Made by a program: the position numbers and the translations under genes. The notes under the pieces are model-generated. The model was given only the letters and a program-made list of their open reading frames with translations. It ran no database searches and had not been told where the DNA came from. 64,000 nucleotides of DNA from Tahibacter amnicola (lineage in GTDB: Bacteria; Pseudomonadota; Gammaproteobacteria; Xanthomonadales; Rhodanobacteraceae), in assembly GCF_025398735.1 (NCBI RefSeq), contig NZ_CP104694.1, positions 5,297,465-5,361,464 on the forward strand, given 5' to 3'. Within the stretch, counting starts at the first letter, position 1. Each line of letters starts with the position of its first letter. This document shows positions 1 to 9,428 of this stretch, one piece after another.

Positions 1-1528
1 GGTTTTCGCTGGTATTGGCGAATACATCACTGCGCGCATCGATACGCCAGCTGAGTCCGGCCTGCGGGAGAAACCCGTCCCTGGTCGTCAATCGGCCGCC
101 GGCGCGTCCGGCAGCGACCACCGTGGCGTCGGTGATCACAGACTGCCCTTTGAAGCCGACGATCAGACGCAGCCGGTCGTCCGCCAGCGACCAGGTGTCC
201 TGCAGGTACCACTGGCGAGTCCGCGTATCGAAACGCTGCCGGAACAGCAGGCCATCGAACTCGGCGGCGGCGAAGAAGCGGCCGTCGTCGATCGGCCCAT
301 CGATATGCACGAAGCCGCGTCCGGCACCGTGCACGCTGTCCTCTGCCCACGCGCCCCCTTCCACACTGTGATCGCCAGCGACGAGCGAGAAGCCGGCGAT
401 GACGCCGCTGCGCTCGATGTCGTAGCGCGTGATACGCAGGGCGACGGGAACCGTGGGCGAAGCGATGTAAGGCGTGAACCAATGGCCTTCGCCGACATTG
501 CGATGGTAGTAGCCCACGGCATGCACGCCTGAGGCATCGTTCGGCCAGAAGTCGCCGCGCAGATAGACCAGGTCGTCATTGCGCAGCCCGCGTGCATCGT
601 AATAGGCATCATCGCGCGTCGTGACGCAGCCGCTGAAGTGATCCGTGGCAGCAGCGACAGCGCGCTGCCAATCGGGGGCGTAGTTATCCCAGCCATAGCC
701 GCAACGGCGGATCAGGCCGAGCGAGAGGTCCTGGTAGTCGGTTTCGTTGCGGCGTGAAAGGTCCGCATAGGCTGCCACACGCCCGCCATCCCACTCGTAG
801 ACCAGCTTGGCATTGATCTGCCGCTGGATTTGTGCGGCATCGTCGCCCTTCCACTTGCCCGCGGCCTGGTGCATCGCAGAGAAGTACCCGCGCATTCCAC
901 CCATGGGGCCGGTATCTACACGTGCAAAGCCACGCCGGGTGCCGTATTCGCCGACGGAAATCGCAGTTCGCGCCGCGTACGACGGCAGTGGATCGTCCGA
1001 ATGCAGCAGGACAGTGCCGCCCAGGTTGCTGGTGGACGCGGTACGCAGGGCGCCGGCGCCCTGGGCCAGCTCCAGCTCGCGCAGGTTTTCCGCCGTAATG
1101 GCCCGGTTGGGCGACAGGCCGTTGTGGTTGGCGTAGCTGTTATCGCCCAGGGGCACGCCGTCGAGCGTATAGCCGAGCTGATTCTGGTCGAACCCGCGAA
1201 TGGCAATCCGGTGCGACCACTCGTAGCTGCCCCAGGGGTCCGCCGCAACGAAATGCACGCCGGGCAGCTGTTCCAGCACCCGCAGCGGATTGATGCCCGG
1301 CGGACGGGTCCGAATGGCATCCGCCGCGACCCGCTGGACCTGGCGTGTTTCGCCATGCGCCACGACGGAAATCCCTTCCAGCGTGGTGGCGGAATCGCTT
1401 GCGGCACTGTCGCCGGGAGGCGTTGCACTCGCCGGCGCGTCCTCACCGGCGCGCGCTGCGATGCCGGGCGAAGCCGCCAGCACAACCGCGCATAACACGC
1501 CGACGCGTCGTCGATTGTTCGTTGCCAT
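1..1528 (-). CDS. TonB-dependent receptor, N-terminal part (3' end beyond the left edge)
   Basis: An outer-membrane receptor that would import a substrate using TonB energy. The reading frame starts at an ATG at 1528 and stays open to base 1, giving 509 codons of a longer gene. Residues 1-27 form a basic, then hydrophobic signal peptide. A TonB-box-like segment (LEGISVVA) follows near residue 50. A plug domain comes next with the usual motifs (RVLEQLPGV, IAIRGFDQNQ, YTLDGVPLGD, NLGGTVLL), then aromatic-rich alternating barrel strands. It is divergent from a PhnF-type GntR regulator across 361 bp, so the two are probably functionally linked, and a phosphonate-related ligand is possible. That substrate idea is inference from the neighbour only. 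The family call is firm. Confidence 0.93.
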   Translation of the reverse strand, partial: MATNNRRRVGVLCAVVLAASPGIAARAGEDAPASATPPGDSAASDSATTLEGISVVAHGETRQVQRVAADAIRTRPPGINPLRVLEQLPGVHFVAADPWGSYEWSHRIAIRGFDQNQLGYTLDGVPLGDNSYANHNGLSPNRAITAENLRELELAQGAGALRTASTSNLGGTVLLHSDDPLPSYAARTAISVGEYGTRRGFARVDTGPMGGMRGYFSAMHQAAGKWKGDDAAQIQRQINAKLVYEWDGGRVAAYADLSRRNETDYQDLSLGLIRRCGYGWDNYAPDWQRAVAAATDHFSGCVTTRDDAYYDARGLRNDDLVYLRGDFWPNDASGVHAVGYYHRNVGEGHWFTPYIASPTVPVALRITRYDIERSGVIAGFSLVAGDHSVEGGAWAEDSVHGAGRGFVHIDGPIDDGRFFAAAEFDGLLFRQRFDTRTRQWYLQDTWSLADDRLRLIVGFKGQSVITDATVVAAGRAGGRLTTRDGFLPQAGLSWRIDARSDVFANTSEN

Positions 1529-1889
1529 CGAACCGGGCTCAACCGCAACGGGCCACACGAAGTTGCCCGATCAGGGCACACGGCGATCCGGGTCGACCGG
1601 CACACGCGCATCCATCCGGCAGCAACACGGTCGCCGGTTCGGCCCATCGTCCGATTCTTGCCACTTCCTTCCGCCGTAGAGGCAGGATGCCACAAATCGA
1701 TCGACCGGGCATGCGGCTGCGCGGCACGCGGACTGCACAGAAAAAGTTTACCAGGGTACTTTTTTACGATGACGCGCCGGCGACAGCCGGCCGCGACATG
1801 ACCTTCACCGAAGTACGGTCAGCGTCATGTCCGCGCAACACGTCTTGGCGATGCTACCGCGTCTGCCCAGGCACGCCGGAGGACACCGC
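1529..1889. other. Divergent intergenic region between receptor and GntR regulator
   Basis: This 361-bp gap must hold both divergent promoters. It is locally AT-rich around 1740-1766. It contains two dyads: an imperfect one centred on TACCAGGGTA (1749-1758) inside A and T runs, and a perfect 8+8 one at 1795-1831. No clear -35/-10 pair could be assigned. Confidence 0.6.
1795..1831. promoter_or_regulatory. Candidate operator (inverted repeat) of the GntR regulator
   Basis: GACATGAC (1795-1802) and GTCATGTC (1824-1831) are perfect inverted arms with 21 bp between them. A second nested pair, TGACC/GGTCA (1799-1803 and 1817-1821), lies inside. The site is 59 bp upstream of the regulator start. 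UTRA-type GntR regulators usually bind dyads in their own divergent promoters, so an operator is plausible but unproven. Confidence 0.4.
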
Positions 1890-2627
1890 ATGACGTCTGC
1901 AATACCGTTCGATCGTCACTCGGCCGAACCCCTTTGGCGGCAAATCGAACGCCACCTGAAACAGCGGATCGACCACACCGAATGGAAAGCCGGTGCACGC
2001 CTGCCATCGGCGCTGGCGCTGGCCGACGAATACAACGTCAACCGACATACCGTGCGCAGAGCCCTGGCGGCGCTTGAACATCGCGGCGTCGTGCGTACCC
2101 AGCCGGGACACGGGTCTTTTGTGTGCGAACCCGGCTATGACTATCGACTGGGACGGCACGGCATCGTCACGCCCATCCGACACGCCACGGAGCAGGAGGA
2201 GACCGCCCAGGTCCTCGGCGCCTGTCTGCGCGAACCCCCTCACAGGGTGGCGGAAGTGCTCGGACTGCTGCGTGGCGAACGCGCCTGGCTGGTGGAATCA
2301 CGGAGCACGCGCGAAGGACATCTCGTCGAATACACCGAGGCCTGGTTGCCCGCCCCGCGATTTGGCGACCTGGATGTGATCTACCTGCGCACGGCGTCGA
2401 TCACGCGGACGCTCGCCGCCTTCGGCGTGACGACCTGGTCGCGCCAGTTCACGCGGGTATCGGCCTGCCTGCCGGCCACGCCGATCGCGCGCCTGCTGGA
2501 CCAATCGCCCCTGCGGCCGGTATTGCAGCTGGAATCACTCACGGTCGATGCGGACGGCCTACCCGTCCAATACGGCCTGACCCGGTTTGTCGGCGACCGC
2601 ATCCAGGTCGTCGTCACCGGAGAATAG
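1890..2627 (+). CDS. GntR/HutC-family transcriptional regulator, PhnF type
   Basis: A one-component DNA-binding regulator of 245 aa. Residues 14-75 form the GntR winged helix (LPSALALADEYNV and HTVRRALAALEHRGVV, with the wing QPGHGSFV). Residues from about 95 to the end match a UTRA ligand-binding domain as in PhnF-like phosphonate-metabolism regulators. The ATG at 1890 is chosen because GGAGG lies 8-10 bases upstream and because the protein then begins at the usual distance from the helix; an in-frame ATG at 1827 has no such site. It is divergent from the receptor at the left edge and probably controls it. The effector is unknown. PhnF-type is the closest family I recognise, but other HutC-subfamily roles are possible. 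Confidence 0.85.
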   Translation: MTSAIPFDRHSAEPLWRQIERHLKQRIDHTEWKAGARLPSALALADEYNVNRHTVRRALAALEHRGVVRTQPGHGSFVCEPGYDYRLGRHGIVTPIRHATEQEETAQVLGACLREPPHRVAEVLGLLRGERAWLVESRSTREGHLVEYTEAWLPAPRFGDLDVIYLRTASITRTLAAFGVTTWSRQFTRVSACLPATPIARLLDQSPLRPVLQLESLTVDADGLPVQYGLTRFVGDRIQVVVTGE

Positions 2628-2689
2628 GCAACACCAATCGCGCTCCCGCGTGCGGCTCGCCGGCCGCACGCGGGATCACGCCGGAAGAC

Positions 2690-4687
2690 TTACTCCGGCT
2701 TTGCCGGTGCGGCAGCCGCGTCGCTGCCGCTGGCATTGCCGATGTTCTGCGCCAGGAAGGCCAGGATGCGCCGGAAGCGTTCCTCGCGATTCTTCTCGTT
2801 GTAGAAACCGTGGCCTTCCGATGCCTCGTACAGCCATTCGTGCGCCACGCCCTTCTTTTCCAGGGCCATGTGCAGGTTCTTGGCATGTACGGGCGGAACG
2901 CGCTTGTCCTCGCCACCGGCGATCAGCATCACCTTGGCCTTGATGCGGTCGACATTCGGCAGCGCCGAGCGCTCGGACAGCTCGGCGCGGTCTTCACCGA
3001 TCATCTCCTTGATCTCGTTCTCGCCATAGGCAGTCTGCTGCACGTCGCCGCGCGAGTACATCATGCGCAGGTCGTAGATGCCGGCATCGCCGATGGTGCA
3101 GCGATACAGGTCAGGCTCGCGCACGGCACCCTGCAGCGCCGCGTAGCCGCCGAAGCTCGTGCCCATGATGCAGATGCGCTTGGCATCCGCGACGCCCTGC
3201 TCGATGGCCCAGCGCGTTGCATCGGTGATGTCGTCCTGGATCTTCGCGCCCCATTCGCGGTCACCGGCATGCATGAACGCATCGCCATACCCCGTGGAGC
3301 CACGGAAATTCACCTGCAACACCGCGTAGCCGCGGTTCGCCAGGACCTGGACTTCCGGATCGTAGGACCACGTGTCACGCCCACGCGGACCACCGTGCAC
3401 GAGCACCACCATCGGCAGCGACTTGGCGTTTTCCTTGCCCTGCGGCTTGGTCAGGTAGCCGTGGAGCGGCATTCCATCACGTGCCTTGAGCGAGATCGGC
3501 TCCATCGTGGCCAGCGATTCGGGCTTGACCCAGCCCGCCCGGTTGGCCAGGAACGTCGCTTTTCCGGCGTCGACGTCGTAGAGGTAGTACTCGCCCGGAT
3601 TGACGTCGCCGTGGACCAGCACCACCACTTTCTTGCCGTCACGCGTGGCCGAGACGAAGCTCACGTCGTCACCGGCGAACTGCTGCATCAGGGTCGCCAG
3701 CACCTTTATCTCCGGCGCCTTCTTGTCGATCGGATGCACCGCGATGCGGCCCGGCATGGAGCGGACAGCCACGATATCCAGGCCGTCGAACGCGGTGACG
3801 TAGCCGTAGATGTCGCCTTCGGCGCTGGACCAGATCGGCTTGAGCTCGCGCTCCTTCGGCGACCACAGGCACAGGCCGCTGATCTTGCCTTTCGGCGCGC
3901 AGGCGAAGTAGGCGGCGGAATTGTCGCGGTTGAACATGACCGGGTACACACGGCCCTGGTCCTTGCTCTCCTGCATGACCAGTTCCCAGCCGTCCTTGCC
4001 GGGTTCCTTGTAGTACACCTGCTGCTTGCCATCGACGGTATCGCCCACGGCGAAGCGCGGGTTTCCGTCGTGGTCTGTCACCACGTCGGCGACGTAGCGG
4101 ACCGGCAGCGTGATCGATTTGGCATAAGTACCTTTCTCCACATCCATCAGACGCAGCTCGGACATGGCGACTTCTTTCTCGCTCCACGGCTGCGCGCGGA
4201 TCAGTACACGCTTGTCGTCATTGCGCAGCTCATCGACCAGGTACCCCCAGGCCTCTTCGCTGGTGGCCTTCTGCAGATGCGAACCGGTCTGCATGCCCGC
4301 GACGCGAAAGCCGAACAGGACGCTCTGGTTGCCGCCGTCGGCGTCGGTGCCATACAGCTCGCCGTACGACTGCGGCAGGTCGATGCCGCCGCGCTTTTCG
4401 CCGACGGAATAGATGAGGCGATCAGGCCCCACCCAGTCGTAATTGACGATCACACTGGAATTGCGGGGGCGGATGTTCACGCCCTTCATATCTTTGAGCG
4501 AGATCAGGGACAGCGCTTCACCGCCCTCGATCACCGACGTCACCGCCAGGTGCGTTCCCGTCGGCGAGATCTGCACGCTCGAATACTGCTGGTGGCGCGC
4601 GAAATCCGCGAGCGGAATTTCCTCCGCGCCGACCGTCGAAAAACCGCACAGGCCCGCCAGGGCCGGGACCAACATCCGCTTTTGCAT
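2690..4687 (-). CDS. Secreted prolyl oligopeptidase-family (S9) serine peptidase
   Basis: A 665-aa exported peptidase likely to cleave short peptides in the periplasm. Residues 1-20 are a signal peptide. Residues about 25-390 look like the S9 beta-propeller that filters substrates. Residues about 400-650 are the alpha/beta-hydrolase domain, with the oxyanion-region motif VVLVHGGPRGRD, the nucleophile in GTSFGGYAAL (Ser511), an Asp in AGGEDKRVP (Asp594) and the His in SEGHGFY (His626). The C-terminal tail is Ala/Pro-rich. The start at 4687 is supported by AGGAG seven bases upstream; an upstream in-frame start at 4705 lacks a site. The gene is monocistronic, convergent with the regulator upstream of it in the window. 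DPP4/acylaminoacyl-peptidase-like specificity cannot be separated by eye. Confidence 0.93.
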   Translation of the reverse strand: MQKRMLVPALAGLCGFSTVGAEEIPLADFARHQQYSSVQISPTGTHLAVTSVIEGGEALSLISLKDMKGVNIRPRNSSVIVNYDWVGPDRLIYSVGEKRGGIDLPQSYGELYGTDADGGNQSVLFGFRVAGMQTGSHLQKATSEEAWGYLVDELRNDDKRVLIRAQPWSEKEVAMSELRLMDVEKGTYAKSITLPVRYVADVVTDHDGNPRFAVGDTVDGKQQVYYKEPGKDGWELVMQESKDQGRVYPVMFNRDNSAAYFACAPKGKISGLCLWSPKERELKPIWSSAEGDIYGYVTAFDGLDIVAVRSMPGRIAVHPIDKKAPEIKVLATLMQQFAGDDVSFVSATRDGKKVVVLVHGDVNPGEYYLYDVDAGKATFLANRAGWVKPESLATMEPISLKARDGMPLHGYLTKPQGKENAKSLPMVVLVHGGPRGRDTWSYDPEVQVLANRGYAVLQVNFRGSTGYGDAFMHAGDREWGAKIQDDITDATRWAIEQGVADAKRICIMGTSFGGYAALQGAVREPDLYRCTIGDAGIYDLRMMYSRGDVQQTAYGENEIKEMIGEDRAELSERSALPNVDRIKAKVMLIAGGEDKRVPPVHAKNLHMALEKKGVAHEWLYEASEGHGFYNEKNREERFRRILAFLAQNIGNASGSDAAAAPAKPE

Positions 4688-5083
4688 GAAATCTCCTCTT
4701 GGCACGATGTGCCGCCCCAGCGCCGGCTGCGTTCACCGGCGCATTCTAAATGTGTGGTGTTCAAACGTATTGCAGAATTCCGCGTCGTCGGCACTGCCAC
4801 GGACTATCGATTCCTCAAACCATCTTCTCCGCCACCGTGCCGCCCCTTCGCGGGCGGAGCACGCAAATTCCAGCCACCGATGACCCGTTTCGCCAAGCAA
4901 AGTTCGTCTCTTCGCGCTGTCGCCGTGAACCGCAATACCGCGACCGCATTCGGACCAGCACAGAACCTAGCGCAGTTGCATCCGTGAGCTGAACAAGGCG
5001 GCCGACACTCGCATACGGAAACACCCGCCCGCCATTGCCGGTGTACCTTTCCGCGTCCGAATCGTTGTATACCCAAGGAGCCC

Positions 5084-5137
5084 CCTGGAGCGGAAACCGG
5101 CGCGAAAACGCTGGTTTTCAATCCGGACCGTTCCAGG
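5084..5137. repeat. Nested inverted repeat, possible structured RNA
   Basis: Outer arms CCTGGAGCGG (5084-5093) and CCGTTCCAGG (5128-5137) pair at 9 of 10 positions. Inner arms AAACCGGCG (5094-5102) and CGCTGGTTT (5109-5117) pair at 8 of 9 around a CGAAAA loop, leaving a 10-base one-sided bulge. No U-tract follows on either strand, so it is not a simple terminator. Function unknown. Confidence 0.5.
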
Positions 5138-5203
5138 CTTCACGCAGGGACAATCGAAAATGGGTCCGCAGGATGATCATTCGTCTGGCGCGGCAACCTG
5201 TAC

Positions 5204-5238
5204 CACTGGCAGCGCCGTACAGCGCCGCACTGCCAGTG
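5204..5238. repeat. Perfect 9-bp inverted repeat
   Basis: CACTGGCAG (5204-5212) and CTGCCAGTG (5230-5238) are perfect inverted arms separated by 17 bp. The segment also contains the direct repeat AGCGCCG at 5211-5217 and 5221-5227. It could be a protein-binding dyad or a hairpin; nothing in the flanks decides. Confidence 0.5.
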
Positions 5239-5398
5239 CAGACTCACGCGTATCGGAAGGTGACCCAGGCGGGCGACGGCAAGCGTCCGTCGGCGACCGC
5301 AATGACACTCACGCGGCAGCGGCGCACACGCTAGCCCAGCGCAATCGCTACTGTCAACAGAACCCCACTACCCGATGCGGCGTCACCGGGACAGCGCT

Positions 5399-6838
5399 TC
5401 AGTCCTTGGCGGCAACGCGGCCGTAGCGGTCTTCCAGGCGCACGATATCGTCCTCGCCGAAGTAACCACCGCATTGCACCTCGATCAGGTGGATGTCTTC
5501 GGTCGTGGGGTTCTCCAGCCGGTGCACGGTGTTCATCGGGATATAGGCCGACTCGTTCGCATTGAGCAGGAACTCTTTCTCGCCAATGCGCACTTTTGCA
5601 ACACCTTTTACCACCGTCCAGTGTTCACTGCGCCGGTGGTGCAGTTGCAGGCTCAGCACATGACCCGGCTTCACGACCAGGCGCTTGACCTTGCAATCTG
5701 CCGCATCTTCCAGAACGGTAAAACTGCCCCACGGCCGGTACACCGTCTGGTGGAAGGCCGCTGCGTCGTGCTTGTCGGCACGCAGGCGGTCGACGACCAG
5801 CTTGACCTGCTGGGCACGTTCGCGGTCAGCCACCAGGATGGCGTCGTCGGTATCGACGATCACCAGATCCTTGACACCGACAGCCGCCACCATGCGCTTG
5901 TCGCTCTGGATGTAACAATTGGAACTTTCCACAAGAATTGCCTGGCCCCGGACACGGTTTCCGTGCTCGTCGGATTCGGGCTCCAGCTCACTGATGGCCT
6001 TCCAGGAACCGATGTCGCTCCAGTCAAAACCGGCAGCGATCACGGCGCGACGATCCGCGCGCTCCATGACGGCGTAGTCGATGGAAATATCCGGCTGGGC
6101 AAGAAAGCTCTCGCGTGCGAATTCCACCGGGCTTTCGTGCGCCGTGGCATGCGCATGGCAGGCCTCCGCGGCGGCCAGCACATCCGGGCAGGCGGTGCGC
6201 GCCGCTTCAATCAAGGCATCCGCGCGGAAGCAGAACATGCCGGAGTTCCACACGTAGTCGCCGGAGGCAAGGTATTGCTCGGCGACCTCGCGCTGCGGCT
6301 TCTCGACGAAGGCGTTGACGCGACGACCTTCCAGCCCTTCGACCGCCTCCGCCATGCGGATGTAGCCGAACCCCGTTTCCGCATGCGTCGGCGGAATGCC
6401 GAAGGTCGCCAGCCAGCCCTGCTCGGCCAGCGCACGGGCGCGGCCGACGTCGGCGGCGAATGCGTCAAGGTCACGGATCAGGTGGTCCGCCGGCAGGACC
6501 AGCAGCACGGCGTCCGGGCTCACTTCGGCACGGGCGTAGAGTGCCGCGAGCAGAATCGCCGGCGCCGTATTGCGACCGGCCGGCTCCAGCAGGAACGGCA
6601 GGTGATCCAGATTGGCACGCGGATGCGTGGCGTATTCGTCACGCGTGAGGAAGTAGTAATCGCGACCGGTCACGGTCAGCACGCGCCCCTCGTCGGCCAC
6701 GCGCAGCGCACGATCCAGCGTCTTGTACAGCAGCGTCTCGCCGTCGCCCATGCGCATGAACGGCTTGGGGTAGGCGCTGCGCGAGACGGGCCACAGTCGC
6801 GTACCCGCACCGCCGGACAGAATCACAGGAATCAGCAT
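5399..6838 (-). CDS. manC: Mannose-1-phosphate guanylyltransferase / mannose-6-phosphate isomerase (bifunctional, XanB/AlgA type)
   Basis: A cytoplasmic enzyme of 479 aa that makes GDP-mannose: it isomerises fructose-6-P to mannose-6-P and transfers GMP to mannose-1-P. The N-terminal nucleotidyltransferase has the signature GGAGTRLWPVSR (residues 9-20) and FVEKP. The C-terminal cupin-like isomerase domain has QLHHRRSEHW (about 398-407), the type II PMI metal motif. Length matches XanB/AlgA (about 465-480). The ATG at 6838 has GGAAG eight bases upstream; a GTG at 6853 in frame has none. It is the last gene of a minus-strand run with rfbBACD, separated from rfbD by 135 bp, so it supplies mannose or downstream GDP-sugars for the same surface polysaccharide. 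Confidence 0.93.
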   Translation of the reverse strand: MLIPVILSGGAGTRLWPVSRSAYPKPFMRMGDGETLLYKTLDRALRVADEGRVLTVTGRDYYFLTRDEYATHPRANLDHLPFLLEPAGRNTAPAILLAALYARAEVSPDAVLLVLPADHLIRDLDAFAADVGRARALAEQGWLATFGIPPTHAETGFGYIRMAEAVEGLEGRRVNAFVEKPQREVAEQYLASGDYVWNSGMFCFRADALIEAARTACPDVLAAAEACHAHATAHESPVEFARESFLAQPDISIDYAVMERADRRAVIAAGFDWSDIGSWKAISELEPESDEHGNRVRGQAILVESSNCYIQSDKRMVAAVGVKDLVIVDTDDAILVADRERAQQVKLVVDRLRADKHDAAAFHQTVYRPWGSFTVLEDAADCKVKRLVVKPGHVLSLQLHHRRSEHWTVVKGVAKVRIGEKEFLLNANESAYIPMNTVHRLENPTTEDIHLIEVQCGGYFGEDDIVRLEDRYGRVAAKD

Positions 6839-6973
6839 GACCAGGACTTCCACAGTGTAGGCGACGCCAGTGCGTCACCAGTCAGTTTAGCAATGCCGCC
6901 ATGGGCGCCATCGTGCCGCCGCGTGTGCAGCACGAAGACGTCGCAGCGCCCCGGCCGGCGGGAACGGTGCAGC

Positions 6974-7891
6974 CTAGGCCAGCTCGCCCAGGACGTCGCG
7001 CAGGCCTTCCTGCCAGGATGGCAAGTGTAGCCCGAAGGTCTCGCGCAGATGGGACGTGTCGAGCACCGAGTAGGCTGGCCGGCGTGCCTTGGTGGGGAAT
7101 TCGGCAGTCGTGATTGCCGCCACTTCGGGCATGCGCTCGATCAGGCCAGTGGCTGCCGCGCGTTCGAGGATCGCGGTGGCGAAGCCATGCCAGCTGCACT
7201 CTCCCTGGGAAACCAGATGGTAGGTGCCCGCAGTGCGGCGCTGCCTCTCCAGATCCCAGTCCAGCCAGCGCGACAGAGCCACCGCAGTGGCGATCGCAAT
7301 CAGCCGCGCCGGGGTGGGCGCGCCGCGCTGGTCCGCGACGATGGTCAGGCGGTCGCGTTCGCGGGCAAGGCGCAGCATGGTGCGAAGGAAGTTTGCCCCG
7401 CGCGAGGCGTACACCCACGCTGTCCGGAAATTCAGGTGCAGGGCGCCGCTGGCGCGCAGTGCCTGCTCGCCGGCGAGCTTGGACGCACCATAGACGCCGA
7501 GCGGACCGACCGCGTCGTTGATCTGGTAGGGCCGCGTCGCACTGCCGTCGAACACATAATCGGTCGAATAGTGGACCAGCCCGATCGCGTGGTCGACCGC
7601 CCACGCCCCGAGGATGCCGACAGCCTGGGCATTCGCCCGCATGGCAGCTTCGGCCTCGTCTTCGGCGCGATCTACGGCGGTATACGCGGCAGCGTTGACG
7701 ATCAGGCCCGGATTCACCTCGTCGCACAGGGCGACCAGGGATTGGGGCTGGTCCAGATCAGCGCGCAGGCAGCTGGCACCGCCAGGCAGCTGGCCGGACC
7801 GCGTCGTCGGCACGACCTCACCCAGCGCGGCGAGTGCACGCTGCAATTCGAAACCGACCTGACCGTTGGCGCCGAGCAACAGAATCTTCAT
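6974..7891 (-). CDS. rfbD: dTDP-4-dehydrorhamnose reductase
   Basis: Last step of dTDP-L-rhamnose synthesis: NAD(P)H reduction of dTDP-4-dehydro-L-rhamnose. The protein has 305 aa. The Rossmann motif GANGQVG is at residues 7-13, STDYVFDG at 109-116, and the SDR catalytic pair is Tyr134 and Lys138 in YGASK. The ATG at 7891 places the Rossmann strand (MKILLLGANG) at the N-terminus, as in the family; a longer upstream open frame is Arg-rich shadow sequence overlapping rfbC. It sits 34 bp after rfbC in the rfbBACD operon. Confidence 0.95.
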   Translation of the reverse strand: MKILLLGANGQVGFELQRALAALGEVVPTTRSGQLPGGASCLRADLDQPQSLVALCDEVNPGLIVNAAAYTAVDRAEDEAEAAMRANAQAVGILGAWAVDHAIGLVHYSTDYVFDGSATRPYQINDAVGPLGVYGASKLAGEQALRASGALHLNFRTAWVYASRGANFLRTMLRLARERDRLTIVADQRGAPTPARLIAIATAVALSRWLDWDLERQRRTAGTYHLVSQGECSWHGFATAILERAAATGLIERMPEVAAITTAEFPTKARRPAYSVLDTSHLRETFGLHLPSWQEGLRDVLGELA

Positions 7892-7925
7892 GGACGCATT
7901 CCCTGCGCTGGATTGTGGTCCGCGC

Positions 7926-8489
7926 TCACGCCGGCGCCGTGTAGCGCGGCAGGCGGTCGACGGGAATTTCTTCCAGGAACGGTGCCTTCTGGTCCTTGGC
8001 CGACAGCGACGGCGCACCGACCGGCCAGTCGACAGCGATGGCGGCATCGTCCCAACGCACGCCGGCGTCCGCCTTCGGGTCGTACAGCGCGGTGCACTGG
8101 TAGGCGAAGGTGGCCCATTCCGACAGCACGACGAATCCGTGTGCGAATCCTTCCGGCACCCAGAAATGGCGGTGATTGTCGGCCGACAGCATCACACCTG
8201 CCCATTGACCGAAGGTCGGCGAACCATGGCGGATATCCACCGCCACGTCGAACACCTCGCCCTCCAGCACGCTGACCAGCTTGCCCTGCGGATTGGGCCA
8301 CTGGTAGTGCAGGCCGCGCAGCACGCCGCGCGCCGAACGCGAGACATTGGACTGGACGAAGCTCAGGTCCAGGCCCGCATCCTTGAACTTTGCGGCATTG
8401 TAGCCTTCGTAGAAAAAACCACGCTCATCCTTGAACACCGCCGGCTCGATCGCCACGCATCCCGGCAGTTTCGTCTGGATAACCTTCAC
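7926..8489 (-). CDS. rfbC: dTDP-4-dehydrorhamnose 3,5-epimerase
   Basis: Third step of the rhamnose pathway: double epimerisation of dTDP-4-dehydro-6-deoxyglucose. The 187-aa cupin fold shows the family segments [31 protein letters not shown] (split here, residues 45-63, with catalytic-type His61), [13 protein letters not shown] and VPEGFAHGF. Length matches RmlC (about 183-188). The start is a GTG at 8489 that overlaps the rfbA stop (GTGA), indicating translational coupling. Confidence 0.95.
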   Translation of the reverse strand: MKVIQTKLPGCVAIEPAVFKDERGFFYEGYNAAKFKDAGLDLSFVQSNVSRSARGVLRGLHYQWPNPQGKLVSVLEGEVFDVAVDIRHGSPTFGQWAGVMLSADNHRHFWVPEGFAHGFVVLSEWATFAYQCTALYDPKADAGVRWDDAAIAVDWPVGAPSLSAKDQKAPFLEEIPVDRLPRYTAPA

Positions 8490-9373
8490 GCCACCACCCC
8501 GTGTTCGGCGATCTGCAGCAGATACCGGCCATAACCGTTCTTCGCGAGCGGCCTGGCCAGGGCGCGCAGCTGGTCGGTGTCAATCCAGCCGTTGAGGTAG
8601 GCGATCTCCTCCGGGCAGCACACCTTCAGGCCCTGCCGGTTTTCGATCGTCTCGATGTAGTTGGACGCCTGGACCAGGGAGTCGTGCGTGCCGGTATCGA
8701 GCCAGGCGTAACCACGGCCGAGCTTCTCCAGCATCAGGCTGCCGTCTTCGAGGTAGCAGCGGTTGAGATCGGTGATCTCCAGCTCGCCGCGCGCCGATGG
8801 CTTGAGCGAGGCGGCGTAGTCGCAGGCGCGGCCGTCGTAGAAATACAGCCCGGTCACGGCATAGTTGGATTTGGGCTTGGCCGGTTTCTCCTCCAACCCC
8901 ACCACCTTGCCGGAGGCATCGAATTCGGCCACGCCGTAGCGTTCCGGGTCGTGCACGTAGTAGCCGAAGACCGTGGCGCCGGCATCACGCGCGGCGGCGC
9001 GCTTGAGCAACTCGGTCAGGCCGTGGCCGTAGAAGATGTTGTCGCCCAGGATCAGGCAGGACGGGTCGCCAGCGACGAAGTCACGACCGATGAGATAGGC
9101 CTGCGCCAGACCGTCCGGCGAAGGTTGCACGGCATAGGTGATCTGGATGCCCCACTGGGAGCCATCGCCTAGCAGCTGCTTGAACAGTGCCTGCTCGTGC
9201 GGCGTGTTGATCACCAGCACTTCGCGGATGCCCGCCAGCATCAGCACGCTGAGCGGGTAATAGATCATCGGCTTGTCGTAGACGGGCAGCAGCTGCTTGC
9301 TGACCACCTGGGTCAACGGGTACAGCCGCGTGCCGGACCCGCCGGCCAGAATGATGCCTTTCTTACTTGCCAC
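8486..9373 (-). CDS. rfbA: Glucose-1-phosphate thymidylyltransferase
   Basis: First step of the dTDP-rhamnose pathway: dTTP plus glucose-1-P gives dTDP-glucose. The product has 295 aa, the usual RmlA length. The nucleotidyltransferase signature [11 protein letters not shown] is at residues 11-21, followed by [17 protein letters not shown], and later [10 protein letters not shown] and EEKPAKPKS. The GTG at 9373 is chosen because AGGTG lies five bases upstream and it gives the family N-terminus; an ATG at 9400 has no ribosome site. Its stop overlaps the rfbC start; rfbB ends 55 bp upstream. Confidence 0.94.
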   Translation of the reverse strand: MASKKGIILAGGSGTRLYPLTQVVSKQLLPVYDKPMIYYPLSVLMLAGIREVLVINTPHEQALFKQLLGDGSQWGIQITYAVQPSPDGLAQAYLIGRDFVAGDPSCLILGDNIFYGHGLTELLKRAAARDAGATVFGYYVHDPERYGVAEFDASGKVVGLEEKPAKPKSNYAVTGLYFYDGRACDYAASLKPSARGELEITDLNRCYLEDGSLMLEKLGRGYAWLDTGTHDSLVQASNYIETIENRQGLKVCCPEEIAYLNGWIDTDQLRALARPLAKNGYGRYLLQIAEHGVVA

Positions 9374-9428
9374 GATGTCACCTGCCTTGCCGGAGTGCAT
9401 CCGGATCGTCGTCGTGCCGGGTGCCGCC

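Larger units (their letters stand above)
4688..5398. other. Gene-free region with two strong dyads
   Basis: This 711-bp stretch carries no convincing reading frame on either strand; the open frames are short, Arg/Ala-rich and lack ribosome sites. It holds the peptidase promoter at its left end and follows the manC stop at its right. The only structure seen is a nested hairpin at 5084-5137 and a 9+9 inverted repeat at 5204-5238. Confidence 0.6.

Noticed and set aside
2810-4987. Long plus-strand open frame (725 codons) opposite the S9 peptidase
   Set aside because: It is His/Arg/Val-rich antisense shadow; the minus strand has a signal peptide, a ribosome site and all catalytic residues.
4804-5121. 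Small minus-strand gene in the 4.7-5.4 kb gap
   Set aside because: No ribosome site, odd composition (Cys/Arg/Gly-rich without motif), and it runs through the nested hairpin.
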